The notes under the pieces were generated by a model that ran no database searches, was not told the DNA's origin, and worked only from the letters and a program-made list of their open reading frames with translations. A DNA stretch of 64,000 bases, from contig NZ_CP047146.1 in assembly GCF_009834125.1 (NCBI RefSeq), positions 5,883,501 to 5,947,500 of the forward strand. The letters run 5' to 3'. Both the position numbers and the translations under genes were made by a program. Numbering within the stretch: position 1 is the first letter of the stretch; each line of letters begins with the position of its first letter. This document shows positions 34,181 to 42,889 of this stretch, piece after piece. The stretch is from Streptomyces sp. GS7. GTDB taxonomy: Bacteria > Actinomycetota > Actinomycetes > Streptomycetales > Streptomycetaceae.

Positions 34181-34556
34181 GAACGCCTTCTTCAGCAAGT
34201 CGTCCCGACCCTTCCGCACACAGGTGCACCGCGACATGAGAAAGGCGCCGCGGGGATCCGCAGCGCCATCGACGCCTACATCTCAGCATCTGGGCGGCCG
34301 ATTGCTCAATAGGAACCGCCAGTACTGGGCCAATGGTCCAGTGAGGACCGCCGCTCTCCTGCCATCGACGGACCAATGGAACACTCATCGAGGCACTTCG
34401 CCACCGTCCGGCCCCGAGCCGCTCCTCCGCGCACCCTCACCGGCGGAGCCGCTGCCGCCGCCCATGCCACCCCCTCGGCCGCGGCGCGCACGCCCCGCTC
34501 GGGACACCCGTCCCCGGCTCCGGTCCTGACCTGCCATCCACCTGCACGCCTCCTGG
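34181..34556. other. 376-base intergenic region upstream of the FUSC gene
   Basis: No gene is supported. Its middle part is less G/C-rich and, read on the minus strand, offers TTGAGC with a weak -10 about 18 bases on (near 34290-34312). Upstream of that, CCAATGGTCC (34330-34339) and GGACCAATGG (34370-34379) form an imperfect inverted repeat (9 of 10) with centres 40 bases apart. Confidence 0.45.
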
Positions 34557-35501
34557 CTAGCGGGGGTCGCCCGTAGAACCTGCGGGTACCCCGGAACCGG
34601 CGGGCGCCGAGCTCGCCGTTCGCCGCTGCCGGTAGGCCCGCTGCCGGCAGGCGCGCGAGCAGTAGTCCCGTGGACGCCCCCGCCGCGTCCCGTCGAACGC
34701 GGCACCGCAGACCGAGCACCGCCCTGCGCTGGACCGCACCCCACTTCCGTCACGTTTTTCGTCACGGTGGCGCCGGACGAGCAGTTCGACGCCGTCGAGC
34801 GTGCGGGCCAGACCGAAGTCGAAGGGGTCCTCAGGCTCGTCGAAGCCACCGGCCTGCCACAGGCGGCCGAGCGCGGGGTACGGACTCATACGCTCGACCA
34901 GTTCCTCCCGGCCGCGCCACCACTGCGCGTTCGAGACGCCGGACTCCCGCTCCTCGCGCAGGACTTCGTGGACCTGCAGGGCGGCGGTCTTCACGAAGCC
35001 GCCGACCAGCGAGACCACCGCGACCACCTCGGAGGCCCGCAGCCCCGTCCCCTCGGCGATCCGCAGCGCGCGGTCGTAGTCGGCCATGATGTTCGGGCCG
35101 GGCAGCCGGCGGCTGCCGGCGGTGTGCACGAGCCACGGATGCCGCAGGTGCAGGGCCCAGTGCGCGCGGGCCCAGGCCTCCATGCCGGCGCGCCAGTCGC
35201 CGTCCTCGGGCCCGGGGCGGTCGGGCGCGGCCAGGTCGAGTTCGCCGACCGCGGCGTCCCGCATCAGCTCGACCAGCTCGGCCTTGCCTGGCACATGCCG
35301 GTAGAGCGACATCGTCGTGAAGCCCAGCCGCTCGGCCACCCGCCGCATGGACAGCGCGGGCAGCCCCTCGGCGTCGGCGACCTCGATCGCCGCCGCGACG
35401 ATCCCGGCCAGGCTCAGCCCCGTCCTGCCGTGGCTCCCCTTGGCGCCCCAGAGCAGCTCGACGGTGCGTCCAGGATCCGCCGCCGCGTTCTCCTCGGCCA
35501 T
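34557..35501 (-). CDS. TetR/AcrR-family regulator with C-terminal Cys-rich zinc-finger-like tail
   Basis: A 314-residue regulator. The TetR helix-turn-helix is at about residues 27-75 (LSLAGIVAAAIEVADAEGLP, then LSMRRVAERLGFTTMSLYRH and VPGKAELVELM), and the TetR_C ligand domain extends to about 235. Unusually a further tail carries CSVCGAAFDGTRRGRPRDYC and SRACRQRAYRQRR: four cysteines in a CxxC-N15-CxxxC arrangement next to a basic stretch, as in small treble-clef fingers. Start ATG at 35501 has AAGGTGAG six bases upstream. Divergent from the beta-helix gene with a 12-bp-arm operator between them. Confidence 0.88.
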   Translation of the reverse strand: MAEENAAADPGRTVELLWGAKGSHGRTGLSLAGIVAAAIEVADAEGLPALSMRRVAERLGFTTMSLYRHVPGKAELVELMRDAAVGELDLAAPDRPGPEDGDWRAGMEAWARAHWALHLRHPWLVHTAGSRRLPGPNIMADYDRALRIAEGTGLRASEVVAVVSLVGGFVKTAALQVHEVLREERESGVSNAQWWRGREELVERMSPYPALGRLWQAGGFDEPEDPFDFGLARTLDGVELLVRRHRDEKRDGSGVRSSAGRCSVCGAAFDGTRRGRPRDYCSRACRQRAYRQRRTASSAPAGSGVPAGSTGDPR

Positions 35502-35544
35502 GCGCACTCACCTTCCCATCCTTGACGCCCACCCTAGCCCGGCG

Positions 35545-35576
35545 TTTATGGTGTACGCCGCCGTGTACAACATAAA
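35545..35576. promoter_or_regulatory. Operator between TetR-type regulator and beta-helix gene
   Basis: TTTATGGTGTAC (35545-35556) and GTACAACATAAA (35565-35576) are inverted with 11 of 12 matches and an 8-base spacer. The repeat is centred 60 bases from the regulator start and 40 from the beta-helix gene, ideal for controlling both. Confidence 0.75.
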
Positions 35577-35599
35577 CCTCCTCGGGGGAAGGTACATCC

Positions 35600-37474
35600 A
35601 TGCTCGACGACCAGCCCGACCAGCTCCACGTCGCGCCCTGGGGCCGCGATTCCTGGCCCGGCACGCTCGACCGGCCGTTCGCCACCCTGCCCGCCGCCCA
35701 GCGGGCCGTCCGCGCCCGCACCGCGTCACTGCGCTCCGACCTCGTGGTCAACCTCCGCGCCGGAACGTACGTCCTGGACGCCCCCTTCACCCTGGATCCG
35801 GCCGCGGGAGACTCGGGAGAGAACGGCCACCGGGTCGTGTACCAGGCCCACGGCTACGGAACTCCCTTGCAGGAGAAGGCCGTTGTCAGCGGCGGCCGGA
35901 TGATCACCGGGTGGCGTCCCAGCGAGGTGGACGGCGCCTGGCAGGCCGAAGTGGGTTCGCTGGAGACCCGGCAGCTGTATGTGAACGGCCGCCGCGCGCC
36001 CAGGGCCTCGCTCAGCCCCGGCATCCCCGGCAGCGTGACGAAAACCGAGACCGGTTACGTCACGGACAGTACGGCGCCGCAGCGCTGGCAGGACCCGACG
36101 AGCATCGAGTTCGTCTTCCCGTGGGTGTACCCGTGGTCGGAGGCCCGCTGCCGGGTCGCCGGGATCACCGGCGATGCGCGGTCCACGACCATCACCCTCG
36201 TCCAGCCCGCCTTCGACCGGGCCCGCGAGCTCTACACCGCCACCTGGGTCGGCGACCGGCCGGCGAGCGCCGAAAGCGGCCGGGACACACGGTGGGACGG
36301 CCTGGCCCGGCCGAGTGCGGCGGAGAACAGCGTGAGCTTTCTGACCGAGCCGGGCACCTTCGTCCTCGACCGGCGCACCCCGGGGCGCCACGTGCTGCAC
36401 TATCTGCCGCTGCCCGGTGAGGACCCGGCCGAAGCCGAAGTCGTCGCCCCTGTGTTGGAGAAGCTCGTCGTCGGCCGGGGAACCGAGGAGAACCCGCTGC
36501 ACGATGTGACGCTGCGGGGCCTGACCTTCTCCCACGCCGGCTGGACCGAACCGGACGGACCTGACGGGTTCCTGCATTTCTTCGCCACCACCTACTACGG
36601 CGGCGGGGAGCTGCAGAAGGTCGAACTCGCGGAAGGGAAGGCCCACTTGACGATCCCGGCAGCACCCCGGTTCCTGCCCGCCAACGTCGAGTTCACCGCC
36701 GCCGTGCGGGTCGCACTTCACGACAACCGGTTCACCCTGCTCGGCGCCGGGGCGATCGGCTTCGCCGGCCCGGGCCGCGACAACGCGGTCGTCGGCAACC
36801 ACATCGAGGACGTCTCCGGTAGCGCCGTGACCGTCACCTCCGGCACCGGTACCCGCATCCGGCAGAACCTGATCCACCGCGTCGGCCGCGAGTACCACGG
36901 CTCCCCCGCGATCTGGGTGATGGACGCACGCGAGGTGACGGTGGCTCACAACGAGATCCACGACGTGCCCTACAGCGGGATCGTCGTCACCGGCGGCAAC
37001 CAGGCCGCCCGGGTCCGGATCACCGAGAACCTCATCCACCGCACCATGACGGTGCTGGCCGACGGCGGCGGCATCTACCTCAACGGCAGGCAGGGGACCT
37101 CCTACACCGACGGCACCCTGGTACGGGGCAATGTCGTCCGCGACACCGTCACCCCCTACAACTTCGGCCTCTACACCGACTACGGTGCCGCCTGGGTCAC
37201 CGTGCAGGGCAACGTCGTCCACCGCGGCGACACCCCGATCGTGCTGCGGGTGACGCCCCCTCTGGAGAACGTGACCTTCCGCGACAACTTCTGGGACGAC
37301 CACCCCGCCGGGGCCGACACCCCGCCGAACGGAGTCACCCTCGCCGGGAACAAGGTGCTGCCGAAGGACGGCTTCGAGGAGGCGCTTGCCGCCGACCCCG
37401 CCGGCGCCGCCATCCTGGCGTCCGCGGGCCGGGGTGCTCCGCCCGTCGGCCCACGACCCGACCGGGCCGGGTGA
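35600..37474 (+). CDS. Right-handed parallel beta-helix protein, probable glycoside hydrolase (GH141/GH120-like)
   Basis: A 624-residue protein. It opens with HVAPWGRDSWPGTLDRPFAT and LPAAQRAVRAR, the typical start of large beta-helix glycosidases (DGSDxNPGTxxxPFATL type). A mid beta-sandwich-like insertion (about 130-290) is followed by a C-terminal stack of helix coils (about 300-590) with repeating N-x-I/V-x-x motifs such as DNAVVGNHIEDVSGSAVTV, HNEIHDVPYSGIVVTGGN and ENLIHRTMTVLADGGGIYL. No signal peptide is visible, so a cytoplasmic enzyme acting on imported oligosaccharide is likely. Start ATG after GGGGGAAGG. Probably repressed by the divergent regulator. Confidence 0.82.
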   Translation: MLDDQPDQLHVAPWGRDSWPGTLDRPFATLPAAQRAVRARTASLRSDLVVNLRAGTYVLDAPFTLDPAAGDSGENGHRVVYQAHGYGTPLQEKAVVSGGRMITGWRPSEVDGAWQAEVGSLETRQLYVNGRRAPRASLSPGIPGSVTKTETGYVTDSTAPQRWQDPTSIEFVFPWVYPWSEARCRVAGITGDARSTTITLVQPAFDRARELYTATWVGDRPASAESGRDTRWDGLARPSAAENSVSFLTEPGTFVLDRRTPGRHVLHYLPLPGEDPAEAEVVAPVLEKLVVGRGTEENPLHDVTLRGLTFSHAGWTEPDGPDGFLHFFATTYYGGGELQKVELAEGKAHLTIPAAPRFLPANVEFTAAVRVALHDNRFTLLGAGAIGFAGPGRDNAVVGNHIEDVSGSAVTVTSGTGTRIRQNLIHRVGREYHGSPAIWVMDAREVTVAHNEIHDVPYSGIVVTGGNQAARVRITENLIHRTMTVLADGGGIYLNGRQGTSYTDGTLVRGNVVRDTVTPYNFGLYTDYGAAWVTVQGNVVHRGDTPIVLRVTPPLENVTFRDNFWDDHPAGADTPPNGVTLAGNKVLPKDGFEEALAADPAGAAILASAGRGAPPVGPRPDRAG

Positions 37475-38202
37475 CCCTCCCCAAGGGGCAAGGCCGACGC
37501 CGATCCGGGAGCAGCGCCAGAGTGTGAGGCTTGGCCGCGTCGAGCGTATCGTTGAGTGAAGACATCAGTGCAGTTCCGCTGAGGGAACCGAAAACCCGGC
37601 CGAGCGGCCGGGGCCTGATGCGGGCTGATTTCGTCTGAGCCGCACGTGCGGCCGGAGAGTTGGGAAGACAGACGCCCGGGCGAGGTCGCCACGTCGGTGT
37701 CGGGGACCCGAGGTGCGACCTCATGCCGCGGCGGGGTCGCCGGCGACGCCTGTCCGACCCCTCTCCCCGTCCGTTCACGACGTGTGGGCCGGCGTGGCGA
37801 TCAGCGTCGTCCGGCGTACTCCCAGCGAATCGGAGATGGTGTCGTGCGCACGTGTGCACTGTCGGTCACGGACCCGTGGGGCCCGCCCGGGGATACGGTG
37901 CCGGATCCCGGGCAACCGGCAGGCGTGCGACGGTGGGTTGACGACGCCGCTTCGGTCGGCACGGGTCGGCGCATGCCCCGTTACGACGGAACTGCTGCCG
38001 TCCGGCGCCGTCTGCTGTCCGTTGTTCGCGGCCGCCTGCCACCCGGCGCAAGGAGTCAACTCCCCTGCAGCCGCTCGGCGTCGCGCCTGTCGTCGATGCC
38101 GCGGTACCGGCTCGGCCCCAGCGGCGGCGCTCGCTCCGGACGGCGGCCGGAGCGACCGCCGCAGTCCCGTCCCAGCAGTTCTCGGCCAGCAAAGAGAAGA
38201 CG
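37475..38202. other. 728-base intergenic region upstream of the indigoidine synthetase gene
   Basis: I see no supportable gene. It holds a hairpin CCCGGCC-GAGC-GGCCGGG (37595-37612), probably ending the beta-helix transcript; a perfect 14-base palindrome GCCGCACGTGCGGC (37639-37652); and a near-palindrome GTGCGCACGTGTGCAC (37844-37859). Both palindromes are centred on CACGTG. No clear -35/-10 pair was found. Confidence 0.5.
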
Positions 38203-41200
38203 GTGAAGACCGAACCGCGTGGCGCACTGATCGACCACACCAGCGTGGACTGCCTGCCCGACCTGCTGAAGCAGCAGGTCGTGGCACGGCCCGATGCCGT
38301 CGCGGTGGTCTGCGGCGACCGGTGCCTGACGTTCCGCGAGCTGGCGGAGTCGGCTCGCCGGCTGGCGGCGTGTCTCGGTCGGCTCGGTGCGGATCCGGAG
38401 CTGAGCGTGGGGGTGTTCGTCGAACCGTCCCTGGAGCTGATGACCGGGGTGTGGGGGATCCTGTTCGCCGGCGCCGCCTATCTGCCGCTCTCGCCGGAGT
38501 ACCCGGAGGACCGGCTCCGCTACATGATCGACGACAGCCGGACGCGCATCATCGTCACGCAGGACCACCTGGCGGCCCAGCTGGCCCAACTCGCCCCGGC
38601 AGGCACCCGGATCGTCGTCCCGGGCGACGTGCAGGACCGCTGCACCGCGCGCGCCCCGGTGGCCGTGCGGCCGGACTCGCTGGCGTACGTCATCTACACC
38701 TCCGGCAGCACCGGCAGACCGAAGGGGGTGATGATCGAGCACCGCAGCATCGCCTCCCAGATGCGGTGGATGCACGCCTACGGGTACCTGGGCCAGGACG
38801 TCACCGTGCTGCAGAAGACACCGATGAGTTTCGACGCGGCCCAGTGGGAGATCCTCGCCCCGGCCGTCGGCAGCCGGGTGGTCATGGGCGCACAAGGCGT
38901 CCATCGGGACCCGCAGGCCCTGGTCGCCGCGGTGGCCACACACCAGGTGACCACCTTGCAGTGCGTGCCCACGCTGCTGCAAGCGCTGCTGGACACCGAG
39001 GAGTTCGGGCTGTGCACCTCACTGCGGCAGGTGTTCTCCGGGGGTGAGGTGCTGTCGTGGCGGCTCGCCCGTGCCGTGGCCGACGAGCTTCCCTGGGCCT
39101 CGCTCGTCAACCTGTACGGGCCGACGGAGGCCACCATCAACGCCACCGCCTGCCCGGTGGACCCGGACGCGGCCGGCGACGGCACGGGCAGCGTGCCGAT
39201 CGGGGCGCCGGTCGGCGACACACAGTGCTTCATCCTGGACGCCGACCTGGTGCCGGTGGGCATCAACGAGACGGGCGAGCTGTACATCGGCGGCACCCAA
39301 CTGGCCCGCGGGTACCTGAACCAACCCGAACAGACCCGGGAACGCTTCATCACCTCGCCGTTCACCCCCGCCGAACGCCTTTACCGGACCGGCGACCTGG
39401 CGTACTGGAACCCCGACGGCACCCTCCAGTTCGCCGGCCGGATCGACAACCAGGTCAAACTGCACGGCTGTCGCGTCGAACTCGACGAGGTCGCCCTGGC
39501 GGTCGAGGAGCACATCTGGGTCCGGCGCGCGGCCGTGGTCGTCGCCGACAACCCGCGCACCGGCTCGGCGAGCCTGGTCGCCTGCGTCGAGCTGAACCCC
39601 AAGGAAGCGGCACTGATGGACCAGGGCGACCACGGTGCCCACCACCAGTCCAAGGCCAACAGGCTCCAGGTGAAGGCCCAGTTGTCCAACCCGGGTCTGC
39701 GCCGCCGCGAGCGGCTCGCCGGCCGGCCCGTGGTGGAGCTGCCCGGCGGACAGGAGACGCCCCGGCAGCGCAGGGAGGTCTTCGCCCGCAAGACCTACCG
39801 CTTCTACGACGGCGCCCCGGTCACCCGGACCGCCGTGCTGGCCCTGCTCGCCGAACGCCCGGCCGGCGGCCCGTCCCGGGGACTGGACGAGCTGACGTTC
39901 GCGGAACTCGGCGAGCTGCTGCGCTGGTTCGGGGCGTACCACAGCGACCAGCGGCTGCTGCCGAAGTACGGCTACGCCTCCCCGGGGGCCCTGTACGCCA
40001 CGCAGCTGTACCTGGAAACCGACGGCGGAACAGCGGGACTTGAGCCGGGCACGTACTACTACCACCCCGTCGACCACGCCCTGGTGCGGACCGGCCCCCC
40101 GTCCCGCCGGTCGGAAGGCCATCTGTCGGTCCACTTCCTCGGCTGCAGGCAGGCCATCGAACCGGTGTACCGGAACAACATCCGGGAAGTGCTGGAGATC
40201 GAAGCCGGGCACATGGCCGGTCTCTTCGAACAGGTGCTGCCGGAGTACGGGCTGACCATCCGGCCGCTGGCCCACGACGGGTCCGTCAAGGACCTCCTGG
40301 ACGTCTCCGACGAGGACTACTACCTGGGCACGTTCGCCATCCGCGCCGCCGGCGGGGAACCGTGGCCGGACCCCACCGAGATCTATGTGCAGTCCCATCC
40401 GGGACGCGTTCAGGACCTGCCCGCGGGCCAGTACCGCTACACCGGTGGCGAGTTGCAGCGCATCTCGGGCGAACTCGTGCTGCCGAAGCATGTCATCGCC
40501 ATCAACCAGCAGGTCTACCGGCGAGCGAGCTTCGGCATCACCGCCGTGAGCCGCGCCGACCGGCCGTGGCTGGAGTACCTGGTCCTGGGCAGGAAGCTCC
40601 ACCACCTGCAACGCAACGGCCTGCGCCTCGGCCTGATGTCCTCGGGGTACAGCTCGAAGACCGGCCGTCCGCTGCCCGCCGCCCGACGCGTCGAGGACAT
40701 ACTGACCTCCTGCGGCATCCCCACCGGCCCCACGTACTTCTTCCTCGGCGGCAGGGTCAGCGACGAGCAGATCCGTAGCGAGGGCATGCGCGAGGACGCC
40801 GTCCACATGAAGGGGCCGGCCGAGATCATCAAGGACGAGCTGGTGCGCATCCTGCCCGACTACATGGTCCCCGACCGGGTCCTGGTGCTCGACAGGTTGC
40901 CGCTGACGGCGAACGGAAAGGTCGACGGCAGGGCTCTCGCCTCCTTCGACCAGGTGCGGTCCGCGGACCGCACCACCCCGTACGCCGCCCCGGTCACACG
41001 GCAGGAGAAGTGGCTCGCCGAGGCGTGGGGCAAGGCCCTGAAGTACGACCACGTCTCCGTCGAGGACGACTTCTTCGCCTGCGGCGGCGACTCGCTCACC
41101 GCCGTCGAACTCATCCTGACGATCAACCGTGCGTTCGCCACGCGGCTGCCGCTGCAGGTCGTCTTCGAGCGCCCGAAACTGGCCGACCTCGCCGCGCGCA

Positions 41201-42030
41201 TCGCCGACTGCGCCCCCCGCCCGTCCTCCCGGCTGGTGCCGCTGCACGGCGCGGGCTCCGGACGGCCCGTCTTCTGCTGGCCGGGGCTGGGCGGCTACCC
41301 GATGAACCTGCGCCTGCTCGCACGACGGGCAGCCATGGGCCGACCCTTCCACGGAATCCAGGCACACGGCGTCAACCCCGGCGAAGAGCCCTACGCGACC
41401 CTCCAGGAGATGGCCGCCGCCGACCTCGCCGAGATCCGGCACGTGCAGAACGAGGGCCCGTACACCCTGTGGGGTTACTCCTTCGGCGCCCGGGTCGCTT
41501 TCGAGGCCGCATGGCAGCTTGAACAGGCCGGCCAGGCGGTGGACCACCTGATGCTGCTCTGCCCCGGCAACCCGAAGGTCCACCACGCCAACGCCGACCG
41601 CTACGGGCGTCAGGCGTCCTACGCCAACCCGGCGTACCTGACGATCCTGTTCTCCGTCTTCACGGGGTCCGTCACCGGGCCCGACCTCGACCGGTGTGTG
41701 GCGACGGTCCGCGACGAGGACGGCTTCGTCGGCTTCATCCACCGTCTGCTCCCCGCACTGGACGAGCAGTTGGTCCGCCGGATCACCCGGATCGTCGCGC
41801 GGACGTACGAGTTCCAGTACAACGGGCGCGAACTGTCCGAACGGCGGCTCCACGCACGGGTCGCGCTCTTCAAGTCCACTGGTGACGACGACTCGTTCAT
41901 CGAAACCTGGTCCGGCTACTCCGCCGCACCCCCGGCCGTGGTCGAACTCGACGCCGATCACTACAGCGCGCTGAGGACCACCGGCATCGCCGAACTCGCC
42001 TCGGCCATCCACACCCGTCTGCGCGCGTGA
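38203..42030 (+). CDS. indC: Indigoidine synthetase (BpsA/IndC-type single-module NRPS)
   Basis: A 1275-residue NRPS that would cyclise and oxidise two L-glutamines to the blue pigment indigoidine. Order A-Ox-T-TE: adenylation core from residue 15 (YTSGSTGRPKG at 165, LYGPTEA at 304, YRTGDL at 394); a SagB/nitroreductase-type FMN oxidase domain inserted at about 520-860 (KTYRFYDG, LLRWFGAYHSDQ, YYYHPVDHALV); the rest of A with Lys906 in LTANGKVDG; thiolation Ser964 in GGDSLTAVEL; thioesterase GYSFG with Ser1093. The specificity positions read DAWQFGLINK, a glutamine-type code. GTG start after AAAGAGAAG. indA and indB are not adjacent and a phosphopantetheinyl transferase must come from elsewhere. 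Confidence 0.96.
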   Translation: MKTEPRGALIDHTSVDCLPDLLKQQVVARPDAVAVVCGDRCLTFRELAESARRLAACLGRLGADPELSVGVFVEPSLELMTGVWGILFAGAAYLPLSPEYPEDRLRYMIDDSRTRIIVTQDHLAAQLAQLAPAGTRIVVPGDVQDRCTARAPVAVRPDSLAYVIYTSGSTGRPKGVMIEHRSIASQMRWMHAYGYLGQDVTVLQKTPMSFDAAQWEILAPAVGSRVVMGAQGVHRDPQALVAAVATHQVTTLQCVPTLLQALLDTEEFGLCTSLRQVFSGGEVLSWRLARAVADELPWASLVNLYGPTEATINATACPVDPDAAGDGTGSVPIGAPVGDTQCFILDADLVPVGINETGELYIGGTQLARGYLNQPEQTRERFITSPFTPAERLYRTGDLAYWNPDGTLQFAGRIDNQVKLHGCRVELDEVALAVEEHIWVRRAAVVVADNPRTGSASLVACVELNPKEAALMDQGDHGAHHQSKANRLQVKAQLSNPGLRRRERLAGRPVVELPGGQETPRQRREVFARKTYRFYDGAPVTRTAVLALLAERPAGGPSRGLDELTFAELGELLRWFGAYHSDQRLLPKYGYASPGALYATQLYLETDGGTAGLEPGTYYYHPVDHALVRTGPPSRRSEGHLSVHFLGCRQAIEPVYRNNIREVLEIEAGHMAGLFEQVLPEYGLTIRPLAHDGSVKDLLDVSDEDYYLGTFAIRAAGGEPWPDPTEIYVQSHPGRVQDLPAGQYRYTGGELQRISGELVLPKHVIAINQQVYRRASFGITAVSRADRPWLEYLVLGRKLHHLQRNGLRLGLMSSGYSSKTGRPLPAARRVEDILTSCGIPTGPTYFFLGGRVSDEQIRSEGMREDAVHMKGPAEIIKDELVRILPDYMVPDRVLVLDRLPLTANGKVDGRALASFDQVRSADRTTPYAAPVTRQEKWLAEAWGKALKYDHVSVEDDFFACGGDSLTAVELILTINRAFATRLPLQVVFERPKLADLAARIADCAPRPSSRLVPLHGAGSGRPVFCWPGLGGYPMNLRLLARRAAMGRPFHGIQAHGVNPGEEPYATLQEMAAADLAEIRHVQNEGPYTLWGYSFGARVAFEAAWQLEQAGQAVDHLMLLCPGNPKVHHANADRYGRQASYANPAYLTILFSVFTGSVTGPDLDRCVATVRDEDGFVGFIHRLLPALDEQLVRRITRIVARTYEFQYNGRELSERRLHARVALFKSTGDDDSFIETWSGYSAAPPAVVELDADHYSALRTTGIAELASAIHTRLRA

Positions 42031-42099
42031 AGCCCGTGCGGGACACCGGGATGCCACACCGCGGAGCGATTCCCCGGCCCGTCTTCCCGAGGGCGCTCA

Positions 42100-42117
42100 A
42101 CCGGTCCGGAGACCGGT
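42100..42117. terminator. Hairpin between indC and a convergent acetyltransferase gene
   Basis: ACCGGTC-CGGA-GACCGGT, a perfect 7-bp stem with a 4-base loop, 70 bases after the indC stop. Confidence 0.55.
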
Positions 42118-42147
42118 CATGAGCCGAAGGGCACCGCCCGTCCGGGG

Positions 42148-42681
42148 TCACATGGGCAGCGAGAGCAACCGGACCGGTCCCGCCGGCCAGTGGGCACCGT
42201 CGCAAAGGGGCGTCCACATGGTCCGCAGCGGCATGACCACGGGGCCGGCGGGCTGCTCCACCCGCACCTCCCCGTGCAGCGCCTGCCAGCCGAGCCGTTC
42301 GTAGAGGGCGACGAGGGGAGCGCGGCAGAAGAGGAGCCCGTAGCGCGGGCCCAGGGTGCGCGCGTGCTCGAGCGCGCCCGCCACCACCCGCCGGGCGAGC
42401 CCCTGCCCGCGTACGCCGGCCGCCACGGCCACACCGCCGACGCCCACCACCCGCGTCTCGGCCCCGCCGATAGCTGTCGGCAGCAGCCGCAGGCCGGCGT
42501 GCGCCACCAGCCGGCCGCCGAGCCGGATGCCGAAGTGCTCCTCCTTCGGCAGCCAGGTCAGGCCGTACTCGGCGACGCCGAAGGCATCGTCTCCGTCGCC
42601 GAGGATCTCGGCCATGTCGGCGGGTGTGTAGCGGGTGAGCCGCTCCACGGGTGGCAGCGCGGAAGGGGGGTTCTCGATCAT
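42148..42681 (-). CDS. GNAT-family N-acetyltransferase
   Basis: A 177-residue acetyltransferase. The acetyl-CoA loop is GVAVAAGVRGQGLARRVVAG (R/QxxGxG/A) near residues 75-95, followed by the helix ALEHARTLGPRYGLLFC and a PLVALYERLGWQAL C-terminal motif B. Start MIENPPS is placed at 42681; upstream in-frame residues look non-coding and the ribosome binding site is weak. Convergent with indC. Acceptor unknown; a link to indigoidine is not supported by anything except position. Confidence 0.85.
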   Translation of the reverse strand: MIENPPSALPPVERLTRYTPADMAEILGDGDDAFGVAEYGLTWLPKEEHFGIRLGGRLVAHAGLRLLPTAIGGAETRVVGVGGVAVAAGVRGQGLARRVVAGALEHARTLGPRYGLLFCRAPLVALYERLGWQALHGEVRVEQPAGPVVMPLRTMWTPLCDGAHWPAGPVRLLSLPM

Positions 42682-42798
42682 CCCCGCATGATGCGACACA
42701 GGGCGGACGGCGGCCAACCGCGGGCTTCCGGCAGGGCCCTGGCACACCCGGCCGCCCCTTCGCCTCTTGTACGCGTACGGCGCGGCCTGTTCGCCGTC

Positions 42799-42827
42799 TT
42801 GACGCTCAACTTCCCTCCATCTACGTT
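42799..42827 (+). promoter_or_regulatory. Promoter of the GH3 gene
   Basis: TTGACG (42799-42804), a 17-base spacer and TACGTT (42822-42827) fit the housekeeping sigma consensus, 63 bases before the GH3 start. Confidence 0.6.
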
Positions 42828-42889
42828 CACTTCAGCTCTTGGCGCCCTGGGACGACCTTCACGCCGCGATGGAGGGAAAAGGTGCGGGT

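Noticed and set aside
37646..38206. An open frame of 186 codons before indC
   Set aside because: Arg/Pro/Ser-rich translation, no ribosome binding site or recognisable domain, and palindromes inside it suggest regulatory DNA.
39019..42057. A long minus-strand frame opposite the indigoidine synthetase
   Set aside because: Same shadow effect; low-complexity translation and no ribosome binding site, while the plus strand encodes a complete A-Ox-T-TE enzyme.
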